From Myroides odoratus DSM 2801 (lineage in GTDB: Bacteria > Bacteroidota > Bacteroidia > Flavobacteriales > Flavobacteriaceae), in NCBI RefSeq assembly GCF_000243275.1, contig NZ_CM001437.1, forward strand, positions 2,797,812-2,861,811: a stretch of DNA of 64,000 nucleotides, written 5' to 3'. A model generated the notes under the pieces. It did not search any database, was not told the origin of the DNA, and saw only the letters and a program-made list of their open reading frames with translations. Positions 8,902-17,980 of the stretch are shown here, piece by piece. Position numbers and translations under genes: made by a program. Within the stretch, counting starts at the first letter, position 1. Each line of letters opens with the position of its first letter.

Positions 8902-9968
8902 TGAAAAATAAAGCAATATACTTCTTATTTAGCTTGGCATTATTGACCAGCTGTAAAGATAAATTAGCACCTGTTTCACCAGATGCTATTCAACCTGTAG
9001 TAGTGACGGAACAAACGGTTTTTGATACTGATGATCCCGCTATTTGGATTAACAAACAAGAGCAAGCAAAAAGTTTAATTATCGGAACAGATAAGGAGAA
9101 TGGCGGTGGACTCTACGCTTATGATTTACAAGGAAAGATTGTACATCAATACGTCGATATGGCACGTCCAAATAACGTGGATATTGCGTATGATTTTCCG
9201 TATCAAAACCAGAAAATTGACGTTGCAATAGTAACGGAACGCAACGCCAATGCGATTCGCATTTTTAAATTGCCTGAATTAACTCCTATTGATGGAGGAG
9301 GATTAAAGGTGTTTGAAGGAGAAACAACAGAAGAGTATAATGAACCGATGGGGATTGCTTTGTATGAAGGAAAAGAAGGAGGAGCAACGGTGTTTTATGC
9401 GATTGTAGGTCGTAAAAACGGACCTGCTGAGGGGTATTTATGGCAATACCGTTATCAAACCAATGCAGCAGGAAAGGTAGAATTGCAATTGGCACGCAAA
9501 TTCGGTGCTTATAGCGGAAAAAAAGAAATTGAAGCTATAGCAGTAGATCAAGAGTTAGGCTATGTGTATTATTCCGATGAAGGAGCAGGAGTACGCAAGT
9601 ATTATGCAGATCCAGCAAAGGGAAATCAAGAACTTGCCTTCTTTGCACAAACCGATGCCAAACGCGACCATGAAGGCATTGCGATTTATAAAAAAGAAGC
9701 AACAACAGGATATATTGTGGTGTCCAATCAACAAGATAATTCCATCTTAATTTACCCAAGAGAAGGAGCATCTGATAATCCACACGAACATCAATTGATA
9801 ACTACAATCCCAGTTGCAGCAATTGAATGTGATGGATTGGAAATTACAGCTCAAGGACTCGATCCTAAATTTCCGAAAGGAATGTTGGTGATGATGAGTA
9901 ATGGAAAAGTATTCCATTATTACGATTGGGCGATGATTCAAGAAAAAATTGAACAAGTAAAAAAATAG
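8901..9968 (+). CDS. beta-propeller phytase lipoprotein
   Basis: A 355-residue 3-phytase-type beta-propeller enzyme that releases phosphate from phytate in a calcium-dependent manner. The N-terminus is a lipoprotein signal with lipobox LLTSC (Cys near residue 18). Family hallmarks are DDPAIWIN (about 49-56), RPNNVDIAYDFP (about 90-101), the KEIEAIAVDQELGYVYYSDE segment (about 210-229) and DHEGIAIY (about 257-264). Length and order match Bacillus-type phytases. It is the last gene of the receptor-phosphatase-phytase unit and is followed by a strong terminator. Confidence 0.9.
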   Translation: MKNKAIYFLFSLALLTSCKDKLAPVSPDAIQPVVVTEQTVFDTDDPAIWINKQEQAKSLIIGTDKENGGGLYAYDLQGKIVHQYVDMARPNNVDIAYDFPYQNQKIDVAIVTERNANAIRIFKLPELTPIDGGGLKVFEGETTEEYNEPMGIALYEGKEGGATVFYAIVGRKNGPAEGYLWQYRYQTNAAGKVELQLARKFGAYSGKKEIEAIAVDQELGYVYYSDEGAGVRKYYADPAKGNQELAFFAQTDAKRDHEGIAIYKKEATTGYIVVSNQQDNSILIYPREGASDNPHEHQLITTIPVAAIECDGLEITAQGLDPKFPKGMLVMMSNGKVFHYYDWAMIQEKIEQVKK

Positions 9969-9978
9969 ATTTAAATAA

Positions 9979-10008
9979 AAAAAGACATCTCGAGGGATGT
10001 CTTTTTTT
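9979..10008 (+). terminator. Rho-independent terminator
   Basis: AAAGACATC (9981-9989) pairs with GATGTCTTT (9996-10004) around a short loop and runs into Ts. It ends the phytase operon. Confidence 0.9.
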
Positions 10009-10015
10009 ATTTAGG

Positions 10016-10113
10016 GGAGGCGGTGAGGTGGTGAGATTGGTGAGATTGGTGAGGCGATGAGAGGATGTGAAAAAGCTGTAGTGGCAAATGGCAATTTGCC
10101 AACTAACAAGATA
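10016..10113 (-). repeat. composite intergenic repeat (REP-like), copy B
   Basis: Reading the minus strand, TATCTTGTTAGTT is followed by the hairpin core GGCAAAT-TGCC-ATTTGCC (10083-10100), CACTAC, TTTTTCACATC and then CTCACC repeats. This is the same order as the core of copy A at 4743-4792, with about ten differences. Confidence 0.75.
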
Positions 10114-10195
10114 AATTGCGGAAACAAAGGATCTATTTCCGGATGAGTTTTTCAAACAGTTTACAATTAAAATAAAAACCACTTTGCTTTAATAA

Positions 10196-10345
10196 GGCTA
10201 TTGCGTACCGTTCCTTCGACTTTCCTTAGAGATTCCTAGGAGTATCCTAGGAAAAAAGGGGTTTTTGTCGAAGGAATGTCCTAGGAAAGTCGAAGCAATC
10301 TCCTAGAAGAGTGAAAGCAATTTCCAAGGAAGACTTATCGAAAGA
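10196..10345. repeat. CCTAGG / TTCCTTCGAC inverted-repeat cluster
   Basis: Three CCTAGG palindromes (10235, 10246, 10280) lie inside a larger imperfect inverted repeat. TTCCTTCGACTTTCCTTAG at 10211 is nearly complementary to CTAGGAAAGTCGAAGCAA at 10281, and GTCGAAGGAA at 10268 gives an alternative pairing. No reading frame is present. The remaining gap to 10478 holds CTCACC text and the promoter region of the next gene. Confidence 0.7.
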
Positions 10346-10478
10346 GGAAAGGACCCAACCCTTCGTCACCTCACCCCCTCACCAATCTCACCCCCTTAAA
10401 TAAAGTTTTTCAACTGCAATAAAAGAAAATCAACTTCCTTTTTTGTATCTTTAGAAGATATCAAAAAGAAAACAAGTT

Positions 10479-11351
10479 ATGAATTATACAGAAAAAATGT
10501 TGCCACCAACGGCATTGAAAGATAAAGTAGTGATTGTTACTGGAGGAGGAAGCGGTTTAGGAAGATCCATGTCGGCTTACTTTATGGAAATTGGTGCGAA
10601 AGTCGTGATTACTTCCCGTGATTTGGATAAATTAAAACAAACGGCCAAAGAACTAGAAGAACAAACAGGAGGGGAGTGTTTCCCTGTAAGCTGTGATGTG
10701 CGACACTATGACCAAGTTGAACAGATGCTACAAGCAGTATTGGATAAATGGGGAAAAGTTGATGTGTTACTCAACAATGCAGCGGGTAATTTCATTTCAC
10801 CAACAGAGCGTTTATCTTCCAATGCTTTTGATACCATTGTAGATATCGTATTAAAAGGGACAAAAAACTGTACGTTGGTTTTAGGAAAACATTGGATTGA
10901 ACAAAAACAACGCAATACAGTTGTTTTAAATATTACGACAACCTATGCTTGGACCGGATCGGCCTATGTGGTGCCTTCTTCTGTTGCAAAAGCAGGGGTT
11001 TTGGCCATGACGAGAAGTTTGGCTGTAGAATGGGCTAAATACGGGATGCGTTTCAATGCAATTGCGCCAGGGCCTTTCCCTACAAAAGGAGCTTGGGATC
11101 GATTATTACCAGGTGATTTGAAAGAAAAATTTGACCTGACGAAAAAGATTCCACTGCGAAGAGTTGGGGAACACCAAGAGTTAGCTAATCTAGCGGCTTA
11201 CCTGATTTCAGACTTTTCAAGTTACATCAATGGAGAGGTAATTACCATTGACGGAGGGGAATGGCTACAGGGAGCAGGAGAGTTTAATATGTTAGATCAA
11301 GTTCCTGAAGCAATGTGGGATATGTTAGAAGCCAATGCACGCAAGAAATAA
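10479..11351 (+). CDS. SDR oxidoreductase, 2,4-dienoyl-CoA reductase-like
   Basis: A 290-residue short-chain dehydrogenase. The Rossmann motif TGGGSGLG (about 20-27) binds NAD(P)H. LNNAAGNFISPTERLS (about 97-112) and the VPSSVAKAGVLAMTRSLAVE segment (about 166-185) resemble the mitochondrial DECR1 type closely, including the PGPFPTKGAWDRL loop. DECR1-type enzymes use a Tyr/Lys/Asn/Ser arrangement unlike the classical YxxxK motif, and here too the expected YxxxK Tyr is replaced (SSVAK). It probably reduces 2,4-dienoyl-CoA in unsaturated fatty acid beta-oxidation. It is monocistronic, flanked by repeats upstream and a weak terminator downstream. Confidence 0.88.
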   Translation: MNYTEKMLPPTALKDKVVIVTGGGSGLGRSMSAYFMEIGAKVVITSRDLDKLKQTAKELEEQTGGECFPVSCDVRHYDQVEQMLQAVLDKWGKVDVLLNNAAGNFISPTERLSSNAFDTIVDIVLKGTKNCTLVLGKHWIEQKQRNTVVLNITTTYAWTGSAYVVPSSVAKAGVLAMTRSLAVEWAKYGMRFNAIAPGPFPTKGAWDRLLPGDLKEKFDLTKKIPLRRVGEHQELANLAAYLISDFSSYINGEVITIDGGEWLQGAGEFNMLDQVPEAMWDMLEANARKK

Positions 11352-11388
11352 AGCAAGGTGTAAAGGACAAGATAAACGAAGTTAAATT

Positions 11389-11428
11389 AAGGGTATTCTT
11401 TTGGATAATAAGAGATTACCCTTTTTTT
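11389..11428 (+). terminator. probable terminator
   Basis: AAGGGTA (11389-11395) can pair with TACCCTT (11417-11423), followed by seven Ts. The loop is long, so this is weaker than the other terminators. Confidence 0.6.
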
Positions 11429-11525
11429 AGGTCAAAGTTGTCAATTGAGAATGTTAATAAAATAGATTTTATATACAGATAATTAATTGTATTTTTACCA
11501 CTCAAAAATTTTTGATATTAAGAAA

Positions 11526-12290
11526 ATGGGGAAAATTATAGCTGTTGCAAATCAGAAGGGTGGCGTAGGTAAAACGACTACTTCTGTTAACTTAGCTGCT
11601 TCTTTAGGAGCGCTAGAGAAAAAGGTGTTGCTCATTGATGCCGATCCTCAGGCTAATGCTACTTCTGGTTTAGGAGTAGATGTGGAAGCTGTGGAGGTAG
11701 GAACCTATGAAGTTCTTGAGCATAGTTGTACGCCTGCTGAAGCTGTTGTGGATTGTACAGCCCCCAATGTATACTTGATTCCTGCTCATATTGACTTAGT
11801 TGCGATTGAAATCGAACTAGTCGATAAAAAGAACAGAGAATATATGCTGAAAGAAGCATTACAGTCTATTAAAGATAAGTATGATTACATCATTATTGAT
11901 TGTGCACCTTCTCTAGGATTATTGACATTAAATGCACTTACTGCTGCGGATTCTGTCATTATTCCAATTCAGTGTGAATACTTTGCATTAGAGGGATTAG
12001 GTAAGTTGTTGAATACTATTAAAAGCGTACAGCGCATTCACAATCCTAAATTGGATATTGAAGGGTTGTTATTAACAATGTATGACTCGCGTTTACGCCT
12101 GTCAAATCAAGTTGTAGAAGAAGTACAAAAACACTTCAATGACATGGTTTTTGACACCATTATTCAACGTAACGTAAAATTAAGTGAAGCACCTAGCTTT
12201 GGTGAAAGTATCATAAATTACGATGCAACAAGTAAAGGTGCTACAAATTATATTAATTTAGCGGAGGAAATAGTAAAAAAGAATCACTAA
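11526..12290 (+). CDS. parA: ParA-family chromosome partitioning ATPase
   Basis: A 254-residue Walker-type ATPase that with ParB segregates the chromosome origin. The deviant Walker A motif KGGVGKTTT is at about residues 11-19, Walker A' LLIDADPQANATSG at about 38-51, and Walker B IIIDCAPSLGLLT at about 119-131. The frame is open from 11487, but the ATG at 11526 (MGKIIAVANQKGG) is the canonical ParA start. parB follows 24 bp downstream with a purine-rich ribosome binding site. Confidence 0.97.
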   Translation: MGKIIAVANQKGGVGKTTTSVNLAASLGALEKKVLLIDADPQANATSGLGVDVEAVEVGTYEVLEHSCTPAEAVVDCTAPNVYLIPAHIDLVAIEIELVDKKNREYMLKEALQSIKDKYDYIIIDCAPSLGLLTLNALTAADSVIIPIQCEYFALEGLGKLLNTIKSVQRIHNPKLDIEGLLLTMYDSRLRLSNQVVEEVQKHFNDMVFDTIIQRNVKLSEAPSFGESIINYDATSKGATNYINLAEEIVKKNH

Positions 12291-12314
12291 AAAATAGGAG
12301 AGGAAAGATAAACT

Positions 12315-13217
12315 ATGGCAAAAGCAATAAAAAAACAAGCTTTAGGGAGAGGATTGTCAGCGCTGTTAAAAGATCCTGAGAATGACATTAAGTCAATTGA
12401 CGATACAAACGCAGACAAAGTTGTGGGTAATATCATTGAATTGGATTTAGAAGCAATTGAAATTAATCCTTTTCAGCCTCGTACAAATTTTAATGAAGAA
12501 TCACTACAAGAGTTAGCGAGTAGTATTCGGGAGTTAGGTGTGATTCAACCTATTACGGTTCGAAAAATTGACTTTAATAAATATCAGTTAATTTCGGGGG
12601 AAAGAAGGTTAAGAGCTTCTAAAATTGCTGGCTTATCCACGATTCCTGCTTATATTCGCATCGCAAATGACAATGATTCGCTTGTTATGGCTTTGGTTGA
12701 AAATATCCAACGCCACGATTTAGATCCAATCGAAATCGCCATGTCGTATCAACGTTTGATGGAAGAAATTAGCTTGACACAAGAACAAGTAAGTGATCGC
12801 GTAGGGAAAAAGAGATCTACGATTGCTAACTATTTGCGTTTGTTGAGGTTAGATCCTATTATTCAAACGGGAATTCGAGATGGTTTTATTACGATGGGAC
12901 ATGGACGAGCAATCATTAACATCGATGACTTAGACGTACAAACGGATATTTACCATAAAATTATTGCCGAGAATTTATCTGTTCGCGAAACAGAAGCTTT
13001 GGTGAAAAGATATCAGGAAGGGGATACAGCACAAGCAACTGTAAAAGCTCAACCAAAGGCTCAACCAGTGGTACCAGAGACGTATAGACAGTCATTTGGT
13101 CGATTTTTTGGTGCAAAGGTCGATATTAAAGCAAGCCATAGTGGAAAAGGAAAAATTACGATTCCTTTTTACTCGGAAGAAGATTTAGAGCGTATTATCA
13201 AACTTTTAGAAAAGTAG
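12315..13217 (+). CDS. parB: ParB/Spo0J-family partitioning protein
   Basis: A 300-residue DNA-binding CTP switch that loads at parS and spreads. ALGRGLSALL near residues 9-18 is the ParA-interacting N-terminus. NPFQPRTNF (about 52-60) and GERRLRAS (about 95-102) are the N-terminal ParB nuclease/CTPase motifs. The helix-turn-helix is at about 150-180 (TQEQVSDRVGKKRSTIANYL), and the C-terminal dimerisation region contains KGKITIPFYSEEDLERII. No parS-like 16-mer was spotted in the window. The stop overlaps the next gene by one base. Confidence 0.97.
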   Translation: MAKAIKKQALGRGLSALLKDPENDIKSIDDTNADKVVGNIIELDLEAIEINPFQPRTNFNEESLQELASSIRELGVIQPITVRKIDFNKYQLISGERRLRASKIAGLSTIPAYIRIANDNDSLVMALVENIQRHDLDPIEIAMSYQRLMEEISLTQEQVSDRVGKKRSTIANYLRLLRLDPIIQTGIRDGFITMGHGRAIINIDDLDVQTDIYHKIIAENLSVRETEALVKRYQEGDTAQATVKAQPKAQPVVPETYRQSFGRFFGAKVDIKASHSGKGKITIPFYSEEDLERIIKLLEK

Positions 13218-13813
13218 TGAGAAGTAGATTTTTATTGATAATGATTTTCAGCCTGCTTTTTCAAGTAGCAAGTTTTGCACAAGAAGAAGAAGGAATTGAA
13301 AAAGAGAGTAAAAAAGAAAAAAGAAAAAGAGAGGCCGCTTATAAGCCTCTTGATCCTGTTGCACCCTCTCGTGCGGCATTCTATACTACAATTGTTCCTG
13401 GTTTAGGACAGATTTACAACAAAAAATATTGGAAAGTTCCACTAGTATACGCTGGAATTGGAATTCCCGTTTATTTTTGGGCAGATAATCAACGCAATTA
13501 CAATCGTTACCGCAACGAATATAAAAATAGACTTCAAGGAAAAATTGATCAAACAGATGAAACCCTAGCAGGATTGGATGATCAACGATTACTAGATGGA
13601 CAGAATTTTTATCGTAAAAACAGAGATTTATCTGTTGTTATTGCTGTAGGATTCTATGTGTTGAGCATTGTAGACGCTAACGTAGATGCGCATTTGATGC
13701 AATTCAACGTCAACGAAAACTTGACCATCAAACCGGTAATTGAATTAGACCAAAAAGGATTGATTCAACAGCAACAGTACCAATACGCGATTAATGTACA
13801 ATATCGCTTTTAA
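13217..13813 (+). CDS. DUF5683 domain protein
   Basis: A 198-residue envelope protein with a signal peptide (to about residue 21, SFAQ). The conserved core SRAAFYTTIVPGLGQIYNKK (about 50-69) and two hydrophobic segments are typical of Bacteroidota DUF5683 proteins, whose function is unknown. It uses a GTG start that overlaps the parB stop by one base; a later ATG at 13241 would shorten the signal peptide. Position between parB and dapB is a conserved order in this family. Confidence 0.85.
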   Translation: MRSRFLLIMIFSLLFQVASFAQEEEGIEKESKKEKRKREAAYKPLDPVAPSRAAFYTTIVPGLGQIYNKKYWKVPLVYAGIGIPVYFWADNQRNYNRYRNEYKNRLQGKIDQTDETLAGLDDQRLLDGQNFYRKNRDLSVVIAVGFYVLSIVDANVDAHLMQFNVNENLTIKPVIELDQKGLIQQQQYQYAINVQYRF

Positions 13814-13827
13814 TCTGTACAGAACTT

Positions 13828-14535
13828 ATGAATATTGCATTACTTGGCTACGGTAAAATGGGTAAAATCATTGAGCGAATAGCCATCGAAAGAGGACATT
13901 CAATTGTCTATATCAAACAAAGAGAACAGTCAACTGGAAATCTAGAACAAGCAGACGTGGCCATTGACTTTAGTGTGCCATCTATTGCTGTTTCGAATAT
14001 AAAAGAAGCGCTAGCAGCTCAAGTTCCCGTGGTATGTGGAACGACAGGTTGGTTAGAGTATTATAGTGAAATCGCTGATTTTTGTAAAGAGAAAGATAGT
14101 GCTTTCTTGTATGGATCCAATTTTAGCTTAGGGGTGAATATCTTCTTCGAATTGAATGACTACCTAGCTAAAATAATGAAGAATTTTGAGCAATATGGTG
14201 TTTCCATGCAAGAAATCCATCATACACAAAAGTTAGATGCACCTAGTGGAACGGCGATCACCTTAGCAGAAGGGATTTTAGCAAACTCTAGCTATGAAAG
14301 CTGGACGTTAGATCCTCAAGCAACGGACAAGCAAATACACATTGATGCAGTAAGAGAAGATCAAGTGCCAGGTACACATACCGTGCGTTATGATTCTAGT
14401 ATTGATCAAATAGAAATTAAACACACCGCTCATAATCGCGAAGGATTTGCTCTAGGAGCTGTTGTTGCAGCGGAGTGGTTAAAAGATAAAAAAGGTATTT
14501 TCTCAATGAAAGATGTGCTTAATTTGAAAAAATAA
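13828..14535 (+). CDS. dapB: 4-hydroxy-tetrahydrodipicolinate reductase
   Basis: Reduces hydroxy-tetrahydrodipicolinate in the diaminopimelate/lysine pathway, feeding peptidoglycan synthesis. The 235 residues are shorter than the E. coli enzyme but usual for Bacteroidota. The nucleotide-binding start MNIALLGYGKMGK is at 1-13, CGTTGW at about 70-75, and the catalytic EIHHTQKLDAPSGTA segment at about 127-141 carries the His pair and Lys. It lies 15 bp after DUF5683 and 29 bp before lepB, probably in one operon with parAB. Confidence 0.96.
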   Translation: MNIALLGYGKMGKIIERIAIERGHSIVYIKQREQSTGNLEQADVAIDFSVPSIAVSNIKEALAAQVPVVCGTTGWLEYYSEIADFCKEKDSAFLYGSNFSLGVNIFFELNDYLAKIMKNFEQYGVSMQEIHHTQKLDAPSGTAITLAEGILANSSYESWTLDPQATDKQIHIDAVREDQVPGTHTVRYDSSIDQIEIKHTAHNREGFALGAVVAAEWLKDKKGIFSMKDVLNLKK

Positions 14536-14563
14536 GTAAATTGGGATTTAAAATAAAAAGAGT

Positions 14564-16150
14564 ATGACGATAGCACAATGGTTAATTTTCATCTTGCTTA
14601 TTCAAGTTGTTCATTTTATAGGAACTTGGAAGCTATATGCAAAAGCAGGAAGAAAAGCTTGGGAAGCAGCTGTTCCAGTATATAATGGAGTAGTATTAAT
14701 GAAAATTATCAATCGCCCTTGGTGGTGGGTAATCTTGTTGTTTATTCCAATTGTAAACTTGATTATGTTCCCTGTAGTATGGGTTGAAATATTGAGAAGC
14801 TTTGGTAAGAAATCAACATTAGACACGATTTTAGGGGTAGTAACCTTGGGATTATATGTGGCTTTCATCAATTATGTAGGCGATGTACAGTATCGTGAAA
14901 ATCGATCACTAAAACCAGAAACAGAATCAGGAGAGTTTGTAAGCTCGATTTTATTCGCTGTAGTTGTGGCAACCGTAATTCACACGTATGCTATTCAACC
15001 CTATACCATTCCAACTTCATCTTTAGAAAAAACCTTGTTGGTGGGAGACTTTTTGTTTGTGAGCAAGTTCCACTATGGAGCAAGAACACCAATGACAACA
15101 GTTGCCTTGCCGATGGTACACGATACGATTCCATATACATCAAGTAAATCATATTTAAATAAGCCACACTTGCCTTATTTTAGATTACCTGGTTTCCAAA
15201 AAGTACAGCACAACGATATTGTTGTGTTCAACTGGCCTGTCGATACCATTTATAAATTTAATGACCCCGTGAAACGCCCTGGAGTTATTAAACCCATCGA
15301 CAAAAAAACCAACTATGTAAAACGTGCAGTAGGTTTACCAGGAGAGAATTTATCAGTTAAAGACGGAATTGTATTTATCAACGATAAAGAATTACAACTA
15401 AACGATCGAGCAAGAGTTCAATATAGTTACCTAATTGAAACAGATGGTTCATTAGATTTAAGAACGATTATTCAAAACAGAAAAATTAGCGATTATGTTA
15501 CCTATGTAAACAGTCCACAATATGCTGTGTTTTTCCAATCGCTAACAAATGACGATGTAGAATATCTAAAAACGTTTAGCGCTGTAAAAGGTGTGACTAG
15601 AAGTCCAGATATGTCTAAATTGTTTCAATACAATATGCCTAAGGGGTATATCTTCCCACACAATAAAGAAGATTGGACGGAAACTAATTTAGGACCAATT
15701 CACATTCCTGCTAAAGGAGAAACAATCACCCTAACAGAAGATAACTTACCAATGTATAAACGTGCAATTCGCGTATACGAAGACAATGAATTGGAAGTAA
15801 AAGACGGGCAGATTTACATTAATGGTCAAGCGACGGATCAATATACCTTCAAACAAAACTATTACTTCATGATGGGGGATAACCGCAACAACTCAGAAGA
15901 TAGTAGAATGTGGGGATTTGTACCCGAAGATCATATTGTAGGTAAACCTGTATTTGTATGGATGAGTTTAGATCAAAATATTCCATGGTCAAAAGCTTTT
16001 GATAAAATCCGTTGGGACCGCTTGTTCATTACAGTAAATGGCAACGGAACACAAGTATCTTATTTCCCTTATTTCATCGTTATATTAGTAGGATGGGGCG
16101 GATACAGTTTATACAAAAGAAGAAAAGAAAAAAAGAATTCTAAGTTTTAA
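14564..16150 (+). CDS. lepB: signal peptidase I, long Bacteroidota form
   Basis: Cleaves signal peptides from Sec- and Tat-exported proteins at the periplasmic face of the inner membrane. At 528 residues it is much longer than the E. coli enzyme. Three to four N-terminal hydrophobic segments (about 1-110) of the DUF5684 type precede the catalytic region. The nucleophile is Ser153 in PTSSLEKTLLVGDF and the general base is Lys253 in YVKRAVGLPGE. A large insertion separates this from the GDNRNNSEDSR box (about 442-452). A final membrane segment is near residue 505. Confidence 0.95.
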   Translation: MTIAQWLIFILLIQVVHFIGTWKLYAKAGRKAWEAAVPVYNGVVLMKIINRPWWWVILLFIPIVNLIMFPVVWVEILRSFGKKSTLDTILGVVTLGLYVAFINYVGDVQYRENRSLKPETESGEFVSSILFAVVVATVIHTYAIQPYTIPTSSLEKTLLVGDFLFVSKFHYGARTPMTTVALPMVHDTIPYTSSKSYLNKPHLPYFRLPGFQKVQHNDIVVFNWPVDTIYKFNDPVKRPGVIKPIDKKTNYVKRAVGLPGENLSVKDGIVFINDKELQLNDRARVQYSYLIETDGSLDLRTIIQNRKISDYVTYVNSPQYAVFFQSLTNDDVEYLKTFSAVKGVTRSPDMSKLFQYNMPKGYIFPHNKEDWTETNLGPIHIPAKGETITLTEDNLPMYKRAIRVYEDNELEVKDGQIYINGQATDQYTFKQNYYFMMGDNRNNSEDSRMWGFVPEDHIVGKPVFVWMSLDQNIPWSKAFDKIRWDRLFITVNGNGTQVSYFPYFIVILVGWGGYSLYKRRKEKKNSKF

Positions 16151-16152
16151 TA

Positions 16153-16779
16153 ATGTCGAATACAATTATACTACATCCGACTTATTTTCCTTCTATAAGT
16201 CACTATGTAGCGATGGCGCAAGCAGAAGAGCTTGTTTTTGAAGTAGAAGATAATTTTCAAAAACAAACCAATAGAAACAGAATGTATATTCATAGTGCTA
16301 ATGGAATGCAAATGCTGAATATACCCATCAAACACAACAAAGAAGGAATACACCAAAAGTTTAAGGAGGTTGAAATTGAATATGCCTTTGGATGGCAAAA
16401 GCAACACTTTAAGAGCTTAGAAGCCGCTTATCGTACTTCTCCTTATTTTGAGTATTTTGAAGATGATATTCGTTCTCTTTTTGAGAAACAACACAAGTAT
16501 ATGTTGGATCTGAATTTAGAGATTCACGACATTGTAACTGAATGTTTAGGTGTAGATTGGAAATACCGCAAAACAGAAGAGTATCTAAAAGAAGTTTCAG
16601 CCGATGTAATTGATTTTAGAACATTAGCCAACGGCAAGAAAGATGAAAATCAATTCGAACCTTATATCCAAGTCTTTGATGATAAGAATGGATTTTTAAA
16701 CAACTTAAGCATATTAGATTTGTTGTTTAATGAAGGAAGAAGCGCAGTTGCTTATTTACAACGTCAACACATAAAATAA
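16153..16779 (+). CDS. WbqC family protein
   Basis: A 208-residue WbqC-like protein. The N-terminus has the family pattern ILHPTYFPSISHYVAM, with LNIPIKHNKE at about 54-63 and FGWQKQHFKSLEAAYRTSPYF at about 75-95. Proteins of this family occur in O-antigen or glycan gene sets, and their biochemical role is poorly defined. It starts 2 bp after the lepB stop, so it is almost certainly co-transcribed. A terminator follows. Confidence 0.9.
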   Translation: MSNTIILHPTYFPSISHYVAMAQAEELVFEVEDNFQKQTNRNRMYIHSANGMQMLNIPIKHNKEGIHQKFKEVEIEYAFGWQKQHFKSLEAAYRTSPYFEYFEDDIRSLFEKQHKYMLDLNLEIHDIVTECLGVDWKYRKTEEYLKEVSADVIDFRTLANGKKDENQFEPYIQVFDDKNGFLNNLSILDLLFNEGRSAVAYLQRQHIK

Positions 16780-16785
16780 ATAGAT

Positions 16786-16812
16786 AAACCACCTTTCGAG
16801 GTGGTTTTTTTA
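16786..16812 (+). terminator. Rho-independent terminator
   Basis: AAACCACCT (16786-16794) pairs with AGGTGGTTT (16799-16807), followed by Ts. It ends the parA-WbqC operon. Confidence 0.9.
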
Positions 16813-16852
16813 TGCCTTTGTTTATAGAATAGTGATAGATACTTGAAAGCAT

Positions 16853-16884
16853 AAAAAAATCCCCACTGTGAAGTGGGGATTTTT
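16853..16884 (-). terminator. Rho-independent terminator
   Basis: AAAAATCCCCACT pairs with AGTGGGGATTTTT; the A run on the left serves as the T run on the minus strand. It ends the minus-strand peptidyl-prolyl isomerase operon and may act in both directions. Confidence 0.88.
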
Positions 16885-16886
16885 GA

Positions 16887-17975
16887 TTATTTTCTATCAG
16901 CAGTTTCATATAATTTCATCTGAAACACTAAGTCTGTATTAGGAGGGATAGGACCAGCTCCACGCTCGCCATAAGCCATATGAGCAGGAATGAAGATAAT
17001 AGCAGTATCTCCAAAATTCATTTGCTCAATACCTTCAATAAAACCTGGGATTAAGCCTGTTTTAGCTCCAAAGGTAAAAGGAATTGGGCTATATCCATTC
17101 ATGTCTGCTCTGCGTTGATCAAATGCATCAAATTCCTGTGTTAAAGAAACAATGCTTGAATCAAATAAAAGTCCATTTTCAAAGAACCCTGCATAGTCAA
17201 CAAATACTTCTTGACTGATTGCTGGTTTTTTACCTGCACCTTTTTCAACAATTACATAAGACAAACCTGAATCAAGTTTTGTTGCTTTGCTTTTTAAATC
17301 AGCAAATTGGCTTGCATATTTTTGTTGCGCACCTGCTAATTTATCTTCTTTTTCTTTTTTCTCTTTAGCTGCTTCTTCGAAGTAATTTTTGAACACTTTT
17401 ACAGCATCAAATTTTTTCGCTTCTTTTCCTTGACGGATAATTTTTACACTTTCGATTACGTCATCTTTTACAATGCTGTTTACTACATCCATTCCTTTTA
17501 CTGTGTAACCGAAAACAGAGTGTCTGTTATCTAAGAACTGAGTAGGTTTGTGTGTAATAAAGAATTGACTACCATTCGTAAAAGGACCACTGTTAGCCAT
17601 AGATAAAGTTCCTGGTTTATCGTGAGTTAATTCGGGTGAAAACTCATCTTTAAACACATAACCTGGACCACCAGCACCTGTTCCGGTTGGATCTCCACCT
17701 TGGATTACGAAATCGTTCTCTACACGGTGAAATTTAATTCCATCATAATATTGTTTGCCTTTGTATTGTTCATCGACAAAAGGGTTTTTTCCTTCAGCTA
17801 AGCTCACAAAGTTTGCCACAGTTATAGGCGCCTTTTGATACGCTAACTCAACGATGATATGACCTTTGTTTGTTTGAATGTCTGCGTACAAACCATCAGG
17901 TAAATCTGATTTTTGCGTAGTACAAGACGACACTAAAGCGACTAAACTTAAAATTAGACTCGTCATTTTTTTCAT
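16887..17975 (-). CDS. cyclophilin-FKBP fusion peptidyl-prolyl isomerase lipoprotein
   Basis: A 362-residue lipoprotein (lipobox LVSSC, Cys at about residue 18) with two prolyl isomerase folds in one chain. The cyclophilin domain (about 30-200) includes FHRVENDFVIQGGDPTGTG and GTLSMANSGPFTNGSQFFI. A charged linker (about 200-260) follows. The FKBP domain (about 265-362) carries VDYAGFFENG, PGFIEGIEQMNFGDTA and HMAYGERGAGPIPPNTDLVF. It lies 5 bp after gldI, another FKBP-like lipoprotein, suggesting a shared role in folding exported or gliding/T9SS proteins. That link is inference. Confidence 0.93.
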   Translation of the reverse strand: MKKMTSLILSLVALVSSCTTQKSDLPDGLYADIQTNKGHIIVELAYQKAPITVANFVSLAEGKNPFVDEQYKGKQYYDGIKFHRVENDFVIQGGDPTGTGAGGPGYVFKDEFSPELTHDKPGTLSMANSGPFTNGSQFFITHKPTQFLDNRHSVFGYTVKGMDVVNSIVKDDVIESVKIIRQGKEAKKFDAVKVFKNYFEEAAKEKKEKEDKLAGAQQKYASQFADLKSKATKLDSGLSYVIVEKGAGKKPAISQEVFVDYAGFFENGLLFDSSIVSLTQEFDAFDQRRADMNGYSPIPFTFGAKTGLIPGFIEGIEQMNFGDTAIIFIPAHMAYGERGAGPIPPNTDLVFQMKLYETADRK

Positions 17976-17980
17976 TTTTA

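Noticed and set aside
9865..10182. Minus-strand 105-codon frame at the end of the phytase gene
   Set aside because: It is antisense to the phytase 3' end, crosses the terminator and ends in repeat sequence.
11526..13217. Replication origin or parS next to parAB
   Set aside because: No DnaA-box cluster, dnaA gene or 16-bp parS palindrome was seen; parAB here is in a housekeeping operon.
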